Assembly (NCBI GenBank): GCA_964458605.1
Contig: CAYWLS010000008.1
Location: 1 to 64,000, forward strand
Length of the DNA: 64,000 nucleotides
Source: JBBSNV01 sp964458605
GTDB taxonomy: Bacteria; Pseudomonadota; Alphaproteobacteria; Reyranellales; JAQSWP01
Direction of reading: 5' to 3'
Positions 24,635 to 33,786 of this stretch are shown here, in pieces. Numbering within the stretch: the first letter of the stretch is position 1; each line of letters begins with the position of its first letter. Both the position numbers and the translations under genes were made by a program. The notes under the pieces were generated by a model. That model made no database searches. It saw nothing but the letters and a program-made list of their open reading frames with translations, and was not told the origin of the DNA.

Positions 24635-24811
24635 GATTGGATTCTCCCGAGTTTGTGCCCCGGCCGAGCTACGCGCGAGCCGGCGACGCCGTTCCGGCGC
24701 CGCCACCTTTCCCGCGCCGGTGGTCTGGGATCCTGCCCGCCGAGCCGCTGCCGCGACCAACACGTCGCCCGTCCGGGCCCGACGCGAGGGTCGGCCGGGT
24801 CGGGGACCGGC

Positions 24812-26290
24812 CTAGCCGCGGGCGCGCAATTCCTTGCGCATCAGCTTGCCGGTGGCGCCGCGCGGCAGAGCGTCGAGGAACTCGACCATGCCCGGCACCT
24901 TGTACTTGGCCAGCTTGTCGCGGCACTCGGCAATGACCTCGTCGGCGCTCAGCCTGGCGCCCTGCTCGCGCACCACGAAGGCCTTGACCTGCTCGCCCTT
25001 GCGGTCGTCGGGCACGCCAACCACCGCCACCTCCTTGACGCCGGGCATGAGCTGGACGATGCGTTCGACCTCGCCGGGCAGGATGTTGAAGCCGCTCGAC
25101 TTGATCATTTCCTTGCGGCGCTCGACGAAATAGAGATAGCCGTCCGCGTCCTGGCGCATCAGGTCGCCGGTGGAGAACCAGCCGTCCTTCAGCACCTGGC
25201 CGGTGGCCTCGGGATTGCGGAAATATTCCATGAAACGCGGCTCGGTGCGGCATTGCAGCTCGCCCAGCTCGCCGCGCGGCACAATCTGGCCGTTCTCGTC
25301 GACCAGCCGGATCTCGACATCCGGCCGTGCCCGGCCGCAGGAGAAGTCGCGCGACTTCGCGTCGATGCCCAGGGTGTGGGTGACGATCACCGGCGTCTCG
25401 GTCAGGCCATAGACCTCGAACAGATGGCAGCCGAAGGCGTCGTGGAACGCCTTGTCCAGGGCCGGCGCCAGCACGTCGCCGCTGGTGATGCACAGCCTGA
25501 GCCTGCCCTGCTTCAGCCCGGCCGGCAGCCTGGCGTCGAGCAGCGCATGGAACATGCTGCGCACGCCCATGACCACGCTGATCTCGCCCCTGGCGATCAG
25601 GTCGACCGCCTCCTGGGCGTCGAAGCGGCGTTGCAGCACGATGCCCGCGCCGCACCGCACCGCCGACAGCCACTCCACCGTCGAGGCGTAGACGAAGGCC
25701 AGCGGCATGGCGACCAGGATGTCGTCCGCGCCGGTGATCTTCCAGTTCTCGCGCACCAGGTCGGCGACCTGGCGCAGGGTGCGGCCGCAATGCACGATGC
25801 CCTTGGGCTGGCCGGTGCTGCCGGAGGAGAAATAGATCGCCGCCGGCTTGGTCTCGTCGAGATCGGCGGCCGGCGGCTCGCTGGCTGGCGCCGGCGCCTG
25901 GGCCAGCTCGGCGATCGACAGCAAGGTGCAGCCGGCCGGCACCTTGAGCGTTCCCATGCGGGCGGCCGAGGCGTCCTCGACGATCAGCGCCGTCAGCTCG
26001 GCGGCGTCGAGCAGGGCCTGGATCTCGTGGCTGGTATAGGCGGGGTTGATCGGCACCGCCACCGCCGCCAGGCGCGAGATGGCGATGTAGTTGAAGAACC
26101 ATTCCGGGTGGTTGGGGATCAGGATGCCGACCCGGTTCCCCGGCCGCACCCCGCGCGAGGCCAGCACCGCACAGCGTCGCATCGCCTCGTCCCAGAGCTG
26201 GCGATAGGTCCAGCGCCTGCCTTCCAACACCATCGCGATGCGCGTCGGGTGTCGGTCGCGCGCCTCGGCGACGCTTTGGGCCACGGTCAT
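24812..26290 (-). CDS. Acyl-CoA synthetase (AMP-forming, class I adenylating enzyme)
   Basis: 492 residues. ATP loop YFSSGSTGQPKG (153-164), VYGLTETPV, GDLMRQDADGYLYFVERRKE, SSGFNILPGEVE and the C-terminal catalytic Lys in GATGKLMRKEL (K482). Activates a carboxylic acid to acyl-CoA. Last gene of the cluster that begins with the desulfinase-like gene at 36098. It lies 46 bp after an ACAD gene and downstream of LIV system 3, so it probably activates the substrate that system imports. Confidence 0.9.
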   Translation of the reverse strand: MTVAQSVAEARDRHPTRIAMVLEGRRWTYRQLWDEAMRRCAVLASRGVRPGNRVGILIPNHPEWFFNYIAISRLAAVAVPINPAYTSHEIQALLDAAELTALIVEDASAARMGTLKVPAGCTLLSIAELAQAPAPASEPPAADLDETKPAAIYFSSGSTGQPKGIVHCGRTLRQVADLVRENWKITGADDILVAMPLAFVYASTVEWLSAVRCGAGIVLQRRFDAQEAVDLIARGEISVVMGVRSMFHALLDARLPAGLKQGRLRLCITSGDVLAPALDKAFHDAFGCHLFEVYGLTETPVIVTHTLGIDAKSRDFSCGRARPDVEIRLVDENGQIVPRGELGELQCRTEPRFMEYFRNPEATGQVLKDGWFSTGDLMRQDADGYLYFVERRKEMIKSSGFNILPGEVERIVQLMPGVKEVAVVGVPDDRKGEQVKAFVVREQGARLSADEVIAECRDKLAKYKVPGMVEFLDALPRGATGKLMRKELRARG

Positions 26291-26336
26291 GGTCGGAACG
26301 CTCCTGTCGCTACGATGCGGGGCTCTATGCTAACGG

Positions 26337-27488
26337 CTAGTCGCAGGCCAGACCCATATAGCGGGCGATGGCGCGCTTCTGGATGTCGCTGCTGCCGACC
26401 GTGACGATCGACACCCGCGCGTCCATGAACATGCGCTGGATCGGGAACGCGCCCTGCACTAGCCCGTGGCCGCCGAAGATGCGCATCGCCCGGTCGGTCA
26501 CCTCGACCGCGGCCTCGGTGGCGAACAGCTTGGCCATCGCCACCTCGCGCGGATCGTCGATGCCCTGGTCCCATTGCCGCGCCACGTGATGGGCGAACAG
26601 CCGCGCCGCCGTGACCGAGGTCGCCATCTCGGCGACGCGGAACGCCACCGCCTGGAACGCGCCGATGACGCGGCCGAATTGCTGGCGCTCCTTGACATAG
26701 GCCTCGGACTGCTCGAGCGCGCCGCGGGCGATGCCGATCGAGCGCGCCGCCACCAGGATGCGCTCGCCGATGAAGGTCCTCATGATGCGGCGGAAGGCCT
26801 GGCTGTTCTCGTCGCCGATCATGGCGTCGGCCGGCACCACGCAATCGTCCAGATGCAGCCAGGCGGTCTCCGAGGACTGGTAGGCGGTCTTGGGCATCTT
26901 GCTGGAAGAAAAGCCCGGCGTGCTGCGATCGACCAGGAACAGGTCCATGCCGTTGATGCCCTGGGTCTTGTCGGTATAGGCCAGGACGATGGCGAAATCG
27001 CAGGTCGTGCCCTGGGTGATGAAGGCCTTGCCGCCCTTGATGCGCCAGCCTTCGGGCACGCGGGTGGCGGTGGTCTTGATGCCCTTGACGTCGCTGCCGG
27101 CGCTGGCCTCGGTGACGCCCAGCGAGCCGATCTTCTCGCCGCGCAGCATCGGAAGGAGATAGCGCTCCTTCTGCTTGGGCGAGGCGAATTGCGACAGCAC
27201 CGCCGGCACGATGCAGGTCTGCACCATCCAGGACGAGGCGAAGCCGCCGGCGACGCAGGCCAGTTCCTCGATGAACAGGCACTCTTCCATCTTGCCCAGG
27301 CCCTGGCCGCCCGCGTCGCGCGGAATGCCGATGCCCATGAAGCCGAGCTGGGCCATCTTGGGATAGATGTGGCGCGGGAATTCCTGGTTGGCTTCGGCAT
27401 TGTCGACCAGCGGCGCCAGTTCGGTCTGGCAGAAATCGCGCGCCACCTCGCGCAGCATGTTCTGTTCTTCGGACAAGGCGAGATCCAT
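26337..27488 (-). CDS. Acyl-CoA dehydrogenase family protein, base replaced at canonical position
   Basis: 383 residues from ATG 27486-27488 (AGGAG eight bases upstream; a GTG two codons earlier is less likely). ACAD fold with LGVTEASAGSDVKGIKTTAT, FGRVIGAFQAVAF and AMRIFGGHGLVQGAFPIQRM. The loop usually reading EGTxEI is VGSSDIQKR, so the canonical Glu is Val. It may use a Glu on another helix or catalyse a different reaction. Starts 27 bp after the livF3 stop, same operon. Confidence 0.84.
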   Translation of the reverse strand: MDLALSEEQNMLREVARDFCQTELAPLVDNAEANQEFPRHIYPKMAQLGFMGIGIPRDAGGQGLGKMEECLFIEELACVAGGFASSWMVQTCIVPAVLSQFASPKQKERYLLPMLRGEKIGSLGVTEASAGSDVKGIKTTATRVPEGWRIKGGKAFITQGTTCDFAIVLAYTDKTQGINGMDLFLVDRSTPGFSSSKMPKTAYQSSETAWLHLDDCVVPADAMIGDENSQAFRRIMRTFIGERILVAARSIGIARGALEQSEAYVKERQQFGRVIGAFQAVAFRVAEMATSVTAARLFAHHVARQWDQGIDDPREVAMAKLFATEAAVEVTDRAMRIFGGHGLVQGAFPIQRMFMDARVSIVTVGSSDIQKRAIARYMGLACD

Positions 27489-27515
27489 GACCACTACTCC
27501 TGGAAGGCAAGGTAA

Positions 27516-28211
27516 CTAGACAGCAAGGTAACGCTGGGCGGGATTGTCGGATTGGGCCAGTTCGGCGGCGGTGCCCTGGTAGACCACCTGGCCCTTGTTC
27601 AGCAGATAGGCGCGATCGGCCAGGTCCATGGCCATGCGGAAGTTCTGTTCCACCAGCAGGATGGCCAGACCGCTGCGGTGGATGTCGCGGATGATGCCGG
27701 CCAGGGTCGACACCATGATCGGCGACAGTCCCTGCGAGGGCTCGTCGAGCAGCAGGATCGAGGGGTTGCCCATCAGCGCGCGGGCGATGGTCAGCATCTG
27801 CTGCTCGCCGCCGCTCAGGGTGGTGCCGATCTGCTTGCGCCGCTCGCGCAGGATCGGGAAATATTCGTAGATGCGCTCGGCCGACCACGGGCTGTGCCGG
27901 ATCGAGCCGTAGCGCGCCACGACCAGGTTCTCGTCCACCGTCAGGCCCGGAATGATGCGCCGGTCCTCCGGCACGTAGCCGATGCCCAGCCGGGCGCGCC
28001 GCCAGGCCGGCAGGGCCAGCATGGGCTGGCCGTCGAGTTCGATGCCGCCGGTCTGGCGGGTCAGGCCGGCGATGGTGCGGATGGTAGTGGTCTTGCCCAC
28101 GCCGTTGCGGCCGAGCAGGGCGACCACCTCGCCCTCGCGCACCTCCAGGGTCACGCCCTGCAGGACGTGGCTGCGGCCGTAAAAGGCGTGGACGTCGGCA
28201 AGCTTGAGCAT
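27516..28211 (-). CDS. livF: LIV-type ABC transporter ATP-binding protein LivF (system 3)
   Basis: 231 residues. Walker A GRNGVGKTT, LGIGYVPEDRRI, signature LSGGEQQML, Walker B ILLLDEPSQGLSP and LLVEQNF. The ATG overlaps the livG3 stop (TGATG). Confidence 0.93.
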   Translation of the reverse strand: MLKLADVHAFYGRSHVLQGVTLEVREGEVVALLGRNGVGKTTTIRTIAGLTRQTGGIELDGQPMLALPAWRRARLGIGYVPEDRRIIPGLTVDENLVVARYGSIRHSPWSAERIYEYFPILRERRKQIGTTLSGGEQQMLTIARALMGNPSILLLDEPSQGLSPIMVSTLAGIIRDIHRSGLAILLVEQNFRMAMDLADRAYLLNKGQVVYQGTAAELAQSDNPAQRYLAV

Positions 28212-28951
28212 CAGGCGGCAGTCCCCAGATAGGCTTCGCGCACCCGCGGATCGTTCCGGATCTGCTCGCCGGTGCCGTCGGCGATCACCCGGCCGGTCTC
28301 CAGCACCGTGATGCGCTCGGCCAGGTGCAGGATCACGTCCATGTCGTGCTCGATCAGGATGATGGTGGTGTTGCGCGCCAGCTCCTTGAAGATGCCGACC
28401 GCGCGCTGCGTCTCCTGCGGCGACATGCCGGCCAGCGGCTCGTCCAGCAGCAGCAGGCGCGGCGCGCTGCCCAGCGCCACCGCCACCTCGGCCAGGCGCT
28501 GGTCGCCATGCGACATGGTCGAAACCGTCTGGTCGGCCACCCGGTCGAGGTCCATGCGCGCCAGGATCCGATCGACCGCCGCATCGAGATCGCCCTGGCG
28601 CCGCAAGCGCCAGAAGCGGTAGGGCGGCACTTTCAGCGCCTGCACCGCCAGCCGGATGTTCTCGCGCAGCGACAGATGCCAGAACAGGTTGGATTTCTGG
28701 AAGGTGCGGCCGATGCCCAGCGCCGGCAGGCGATGCATCGGCACCCGGGTGATGTCGCGACCGTCGAATTCGATGGTGCCGCTGCTGGGCTCGAAGGTGC
28801 GGGCCAGCAGGTTGAACAGGGTCGACTTGCCGGCGCCGTTGGGGCCGATGATGGCGCGGAACTGGTTCTCGGCGATCTCGATGGAGACGTCGTCGACGGC
28901 GGTGATGCCGCCGAAGCGCCGGGTCAGCGCCTTGGTGCGCAGCAGGCTCAT
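28211..28951 (-). CDS. livG: LIV-type ABC transporter ATP-binding protein LivG (system 3)
   Basis: 246 residues from ATG 28949-28951, which overlaps the livM3 stop (ATGA). Walker A GPNGAGKST, GIGRTFQKSN, degenerate signature MSHGDQRLAEV normal for LivG, Walker B LLLLDEPLAGMSP and LIEHDMD. The long open frame upstream is a shadow inside livM3. Confidence 0.92.
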   Translation of the reverse strand: MSLLRTKALTRRFGGITAVDDVSIEIAENQFRAIIGPNGAGKSTLFNLLARTFEPSSGTIEFDGRDITRVPMHRLPALGIGRTFQKSNLFWHLSLRENIRLAVQALKVPPYRFWRLRRQGDLDAAVDRILARMDLDRVADQTVSTMSHGDQRLAEVAVALGSAPRLLLLDEPLAGMSPQETQRAVGIFKELARNTTIILIEHDMDVILHLAERITVLETGRVIADGTGEQIRNDPRVREAYLGTAA

Positions 28952-29904
28952 CGTTCGGCCCCCCGCATCAGCCCGAACAGTCCGCCGGGCAGGAAGCGGA
29001 TCACCAGCACGAACACCAGGCCGAGCGGCAGCATCCAGTGCTCGGTATAGGAGCTGAGATTGTCCTGCAGCAGCACGATCAGCGCGGCGCCGACGAACGG
29101 TCCGAACAGGGTGCCGGTGCCGCCCAGGATGGTCATGATCAGCACCTGGCCGGAGGACGACCAGTGCAGCAGGTCGGGCGAGGCGAAGCCCTGGAACAGC
29201 ACGTAGAGGCTGCCCGCCAGTCCGGCGATCGCGCCGGAAATGGCGAAGGCCATCAGCTTGTAGCCGAACACGTTGTAGCCGATGCACTGGGCGCGCGCCT
29301 GGTTCTCGCGGATCGCCACCATGGCGGCGCCGGCCGGCGACTTCACCACCAGCCGGGCGAACAGCAGCGCCAGCGCCACCAGCACCAGCACGACGTAGTA
29401 GAAGGAACCGTCGGCCTGCAGATTGATGCGGGCGAAGCCGAGATCGAGATTGGGGCGCGTCACGCTCATCCCGTCGTCGCCGCCGGTGAAGGCCGACCAG
29501 CGCCAGATCACGGTGAACAGGATCATCGAGGAGGCGAGCGTCAGCAGCGCGAAGGCGATGCCGCTCAACCGCACGATCACGATGCCGATCAGGATCGCCA
29601 TCAGCAGCGCGATCAGCACGCCGCCCGCCAGCGCCGGCAGCAGGCCCAGGCCGAGCTTGCTGATCAGCACGCCGGTGCCGTAGACGCCCAGGCCGAAGAA
29701 CGCGGCATGGCCGAACGACACCAGCCCGGCATAGCCCATCAGGATGTCGAGGCTGACCGCCCACAGGCCGTAGGTCAGCATCTCCATGGCCAGCTTGACG
29801 TAGTAGCGCGGCAGGCCGAGCTGGGGCACCAGCGCCAGCAGCACCACGATCGGCACCAGCCAGTAGAGCTGGCGGGCGCCGAGCAGCGAGCGATCAGTGG
29901 CCAT
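28948..29904 (-). CDS. livM: LIV-type ABC transporter permease LivM (system 3)
   Basis: 318 residues, polytopic. LMGYAGLVSFGHAAFFGLGV, FTGGDDGMSV and coupling loop AGAAMVAIRENQARAQCIGY. Overlaps livH3 by 11 bp and livG3 by 4 bp. Confidence 0.93.
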   Translation of the reverse strand: MATDRSLLGARQLYWLVPIVVLLALVPQLGLPRYYVKLAMEMLTYGLWAVSLDILMGYAGLVSFGHAAFFGLGVYGTGVLISKLGLGLLPALAGGVLIALLMAILIGIVIVRLSGIAFALLTLASSMILFTVIWRWSAFTGGDDGMSVTRPNLDLGFARINLQADGSFYYVVLVLVALALLFARLVVKSPAGAAMVAIRENQARAQCIGYNVFGYKLMAFAISGAIAGLAGSLYVLFQGFASPDLLHWSSSGQVLIMTILGGTGTLFGPFVGAALIVLLQDNLSSYTEHWMLPLGLVFVLVIRFLPGGLFGLMRGAER

Positions 29905-30784
29905 CGTCGAGCCGTCCCAGATTGAGCAGGCCGCGCGGCCGGGCCAGCAGGACCAGCGCCATCAGCACGAAGGTCAGTACGCTGGCGTATTCGGAGATCA
30001 CCGCCGCGCCCAGCATGCGCACCTGGCCCACCAGCAGCGCCGCCAGCACCGTGCCGCGCAGGCTGCCCAGCCCGCCCAGCACCAGCACGACGAAGGCATC
30101 GACGATGATCTCGGCGCCCATGCTGGGCCCGACCGTCTGCAAGGGCGCGGCGATCACGCCGCTCAGCCCGGCCAGGCCGCAGCCCAGCGCGAACACCCAG
30201 GTGAACAGCGCCGAGGTATTGATGCCCATCACCTGGACGATCTCGGGGTCGGAACTGGCGGCGCGCACCACCGTGCCGATATCGGTCTTTTCCAGGAACA
30301 AATAGAGCGCAAAGGCGATCAGCGCGCCGATGGCGACGATGAACAGCCGGTACAGCGGATAGGACAAGCCCCACAGCGCCACCGCGCCCTGCAGCAGATC
30401 CGGCACCGGCACCGCGCGCGGCGCGGAGCCCCAGACGATGCGGGTCAGCTCGTCGATGATCAGGGCCAGGCCGAAAGTCAGCAGCAGGGTCATGATGACG
30501 GTGCGTTGTCGCATCGGTCTTATGGCGAAGCGCTCGATGGCGGCGCCCAGGATCGCCACCACGATCGGCACCACGATCAGCGACAGCCAGAACTGATGCA
30601 GCGCCATGGCGATGGTGGCGGCGATATAGGCGCCCAGCGCATAGAGGCTGCCATGGGCGAAATTCACCACCAGCAGGATGCCGAAGATGATCGTCAGCCC
30701 GAAGGTGATCAGCATCAGCAACGTGCCGGTGACCAGGCCATTGAGCACCTGGCTCGCCCAGAAGGCTGGATCGGCGTGAATCAT
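29894..30784 (-). CDS. livH: LIV-type ABC transporter permease LivH (system 3)
   Basis: 296 residues. GLVTGTLLMLITFGLTIIFG, LLVVNFAHGSLYALGAYIAA and coupling loop DIGTVVRAASSDPEIVQVMG. Preceded by an 85-bp spacer with a strong hairpin that separates it from the binding-protein gene. Confidence 0.93.
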   Translation of the reverse strand: MIHADPAFWASQVLNGLVTGTLLMLITFGLTIIFGILLVVNFAHGSLYALGAYIAATIAMALHQFWLSLIVVPIVVAILGAAIERFAIRPMRQRTVIMTLLLTFGLALIIDELTRIVWGSAPRAVPVPDLLQGAVALWGLSYPLYRLFIVAIGALIAFALYLFLEKTDIGTVVRAASSDPEIVQVMGINTSALFTWVFALGCGLAGLSGVIAAPLQTVGPSMGAEIIVDAFVVLVLGGLGSLRGTVLAALLVGQVRMLGAAVISEYASVLTFVLMALVLLARPRGLLNLGRLDDGH

Positions 30785-30809
30785 CGTCTTCCTTGAATTG
30801 ACGCAGACC

Positions 30810-30850
30810 GGCGGCGGCGGGGCGGCGGCCGCCGCCGGGGCGCCGCCGCC
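30810..30850 (-). other. Intercistronic stem-loop after livK3
   Basis: GGCGGCGGCG (30810-30819) pairs with CGCCGCCGCC (30841-30850), with a second self-complementary block (30821-30836) in the loop. It lies between the system 3 binding-protein gene and livH3, the same position as hairpins in systems 1 and 2. Simple GGC repetition makes the exact pairing uncertain. Confidence 0.55.
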
Positions 30851-30869
30851 TTGGCTCCCGTCGGACGGA

Positions 30870-32114
30870 TCAGACGCCCTTGCAGCCGGTATCGGCCATC
30901 GGCACGGTCGAGTCTGCCGGGCTGGCGGTGTGGATCGGATAGACCGCCCATTTGGCGCCGAAATCGTTGGTCTGCGCCGGCCGCACCTCGCCGATGAATG
31001 CCGGCAGCATGGCCTGGTGATCCTCCTTGCGCATGGTCAGCTTGCCGTAGGGCCCGTCGAAGGAGGCCTGCTCCAGCCCGGCGATGAGGTCGGCCGGTTT
31101 GGTGCTCTTGGCCTTCTTGATGCCGTCGAACATCAGCGCGCCGCCGGCATAGGTGACGATCGCCTGGAAGCCCGGCACCACCTTGAACTCCTTCCAGTAG
31201 GCGTCGTTGAACTGCTTCATGGCCGGCGAATCGACGGTCCAGGTCGCCCACGAGGCGGTGTAGACGCCCTTGGCCGCCTCGCCCACCGCGGCGAGCTGCG
31301 AATCGGTGATGCCCGAAACCGCCACCACCTTGGCGTGGTCGAGCAGACCGAACGAGCGCGCCTGGGTGATGAAGTCGGTGACCACCGAGACGATGATCGG
31401 CGCCCAGATGTAGTCGGCCTTCGAGGCCTTGATCTTGTCGATATAGGTCGACCAGTCGCGAGTATCGAGCGGGGCGTAGTTCTCGCCGACGATCTCCACG
31501 CCCAGCTCGCCGCCGGCGAACTTGCGGAAAGCCGCCGAGGCGCCGCGACCCCATTCATAGTCGTGGCCCAGCATGTACCACTTGCCCTTGCGCGCCTTCT
31601 CGTCGCTCTTCAGCCAGGCGGTGGTGGCGCGCAGCATCTGGTCGTCGTTGGGGTTGGTGCGAAACACCAGCTTGTTGCACAGCTCCCCGGTCAGGCGGGA
31701 GGTGGCGGCGTTGGTGGTGATGATCGGCACCCCCATCTTGTCGGCCGCGCCGGCCAGCGCCACCATCTCGCCGCTCGAGAACACGCCGAAGATGGCGTGC
31801 ACGCCGTCGTCGCTGGCCAGCTTCGATGCCTTGCGCAGCGCCACCGCCGGCTTGCCCTCGCTGTCCTCGACCACCAGCTGCACCGGCCGGCCGTTGATTT
31901 CCGGCATGTTCTTGATCAGGAACTGGGCGCCGCGGCGCATGTCCTCGCCGATCGGCGAAAAGGTGCCGGTCAGCACGGTCAGCAGGCCGAGCTTGATCGG
32001 CTCGGCGGCGCGGGCGCGAAACAGCGGCATGGCGCCAAGGCCGGCCGCCGCGCCCAAGGCGGCGCTGCCGGTCAGGAACTGGCGGCGGCCGGTGATGATG
32101 GTGGTCTTTTTCAT
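30870..32114 (-). CDS. LIV-type periplasmic solute-binding protein (system 3), Tat signal
   Basis: 414 residues. The N-terminus carries a twin-arginine motif GRRQFLTGSAAL and cleavage near FRARAAE, so export is probably by Tat rather than Sec, unlike systems 1 and 2. Peripla_BP_6 fold beginning IKLGLLTVLTGTFSPIGEDM; resembles amide/short-chain-acid binding (AmiC/urea-like) branches. Start ATG with GGAGGACC upstream. Downstream of the carboxyltransferase gene in the same transcript. Confidence 0.9.
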   Translation of the reverse strand: MKKTTIITGRRQFLTGSAALGAAAGLGAMPLFRARAAEPIKLGLLTVLTGTFSPIGEDMRRGAQFLIKNMPEINGRPVQLVVEDSEGKPAVALRKASKLASDDGVHAIFGVFSSGEMVALAGAADKMGVPIITTNAATSRLTGELCNKLVFRTNPNDDQMLRATTAWLKSDEKARKGKWYMLGHDYEWGRGASAAFRKFAGGELGVEIVGENYAPLDTRDWSTYIDKIKASKADYIWAPIIVSVVTDFITQARSFGLLDHAKVVAVSGITDSQLAAVGEAAKGVYTASWATWTVDSPAMKQFNDAYWKEFKVVPGFQAIVTYAGGALMFDGIKKAKSTKPADLIAGLEQASFDGPYGKLTMRKEDHQAMLPAFIGEVRPAQTNDFGAKWAVYPIHTASPADSTVPMADTGCKGV

Positions 32115-32168
32115 GTGGTCCTCCCGTAGCCTTCGTGTTGTTTGCGGTTCGATGCACTTGCCGGAGAC

Positions 32169-32184
32169 GGCCGCCGTGGCGGCC
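32169..32184 (-). other. Short stem-loop between carboxyltransferase and livK3
   Basis: GGCCGCC-GT-GGCGGCC just before the end of the carboxyltransferase gene's 3' spacer. Compact 6- to 7-bp stem; no T run. Possibly an RNA processing or stabilising element. Confidence 0.35.
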
Positions 32185-32190
32185 GCCCCA

Positions 32191-33753
32191 TCAGGGGAAC
32201 AGCGGGGTCTTGGGCGCCGGATTGCGCGCCAGCTTCCGGCACGCCAGTTCCAGCGTTGCGTTCAGGAAACGGCGCGTATCCTTGGGCTCGATGATCTCGT
32301 GCACGCCGAAAGTGGCGGCGGCGCGATAGACCGAGCCGGTGGCGCTGTATTTGGCTTCCAGCTCCTGGCGCAGCTTTTCCGGGTCGGCGGCGCGCTCCAA
32401 CTCCTTGGCATGGACCGTGAACACCGCCGAGGAAGGGCCGGTGCCGGTCAGGATGGCGCTGGGCCACGCCGCCACGATGTCGGCGCCGCCGTAATATTCG
32501 CCGTCGCTGCCCATGGCCCAGACCGCCGCGCCATGCGCCTTGCGCAGCACCACGCAGATCTTCGGAACCGTCGCCTTCTGCACCGCCATCACGAAAGTGG
32601 CCGCCCAGTAGAGGATGTTGGCCGCTTCCGACTCGGTGCCCGGCAGGAAACCCGGCTGGTCCTGCAGGAACACCAGCGGGATATGGAAGGCGTTGCACAG
32701 GCTGACGAAGCGGCGCGCCTTGAGCGCGGCCTGCCAGTCGAGCACGCCGCCGCGCTGCTTGGGCTGGCTGGCGACGATGCCGACACTGCGCCCGGCCATG
32801 CGCGCCAGGCAGGTGACCAGGCTCTTGCCGAAGCTGCGCTTGTATTCGAAGCTGCGGCCGTCATCGACCAGGCTGGCGATCAGCGCATGCGCATCGTAGG
32901 GCTTGCGCGTGTTGGTCGGCACCAGCTTCTCGAGTTCCGGGCACAGGCGGCGGGGATCGTCCTGCGACGGCACCGTGGGCGGCACCTGCCAGGCGCTCGC
33001 CGGCATGTAGCTCAGGAATTCGCGGATCATCGCCATGGCGGCGGGCTCGTCATCGGCCACCATGTCGACCAGTCCGGTAGTGTCGGCGTGCATCGCCGGG
33101 CCGGCCAGCCTGTCGATATCGGCCGCTTCGCCCGTGCCGCCGCGCACCAAGGTCGGCCCCGACAGGCCTATGAAGCCGGTCTTGCGCACCATCACCGACA
33201 GATCGGCATAGAGCACGTCGAAGGGCGGCCGGCCGAAGCACGGCCCCAGCACCGCTGCGACCTGCGGCACCACGCCGGCGCATCGGCTGATCGGCTCGAA
33301 GGCCGGGATCCGCGCCATGATGCCCGCATCCATCGAATCCTGGAAACGGATGGCCGAGCCCTCGTACAGGCCGATATAGGGATAGCCCTGCTCGGCCGCG
33401 ATGCGGCGCATGCGGAAGCGCTTCTCCACGTTCAGGATGCTGCCGGCGCCGCCCATGATGCTGCCGTCGTCGGCCGCCGCCACGACGCTGCGCCCGTCGA
33501 TTTTGCCCCAGCCGGTCACCACCGCATCGGCCGGCACCGCGCGCGGCGCCTCGCCCGGATTGGCGACGGTGCCGGCGGCGAACACGCCCAGCTCGTTGAA
33601 GCTGTCGCGGTCGAGCAGGCGGTCGAGCCGCTCGCGCGCGGTCAGCTTGCCGCGCTCGTGCAGCCGGGCCACCGCGGCCTCGCCGCCCAACGCCATCGCC
33701 TCGGCGCGGCGGCGGTGCAGTTGTTCGATCAATTCATCCCAGTCGGAAGCCAT
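32191..33753 (-). CDS. Acyl-CoA carboxylase carboxyltransferase subunit (PccB/MccB type)
   Basis: 520 residues with two crotonase-fold halves. It has ARERLDRLLDRDSF near the N-terminus, GWGKIDGRSVVAAADD, FIGLSGPTLVRGGTGE in the first oxyanion region and LVFLQDQPGFLPGTESEAAN in the second. It transfers CO2 from biotin to an acyl-CoA. No biotin carboxylase or biotin-carrier gene is next to it, so it would need a partner encoded elsewhere or works in reverse or another reaction. It lies 33 bp downstream of the MDR gene and upstream of LIV system 3. Confidence 0.87.
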   Translation of the reverse strand: MASDWDELIEQLHRRRAEAMALGGEAAVARLHERGKLTARERLDRLLDRDSFNELGVFAAGTVANPGEAPRAVPADAVVTGWGKIDGRSVVAAADDGSIMGGAGSILNVEKRFRMRRIAAEQGYPYIGLYEGSAIRFQDSMDAGIMARIPAFEPISRCAGVVPQVAAVLGPCFGRPPFDVLYADLSVMVRKTGFIGLSGPTLVRGGTGEAADIDRLAGPAMHADTTGLVDMVADDEPAAMAMIREFLSYMPASAWQVPPTVPSQDDPRRLCPELEKLVPTNTRKPYDAHALIASLVDDGRSFEYKRSFGKSLVTCLARMAGRSVGIVASQPKQRGGVLDWQAALKARRFVSLCNAFHIPLVFLQDQPGFLPGTESEAANILYWAATFVMAVQKATVPKICVVLRKAHGAAVWAMGSDGEYYGGADIVAAWPSAILTGTGPSSAVFTVHAKELERAADPEKLRQELEAKYSATGSVYRAAATFGVHEIIEPKDTRRFLNATLELACRKLARNPAPKTPLFP

Positions 33754-33786
33754 CGCATCGATCCTGTCGCGCCGCGGCGTTGCGTT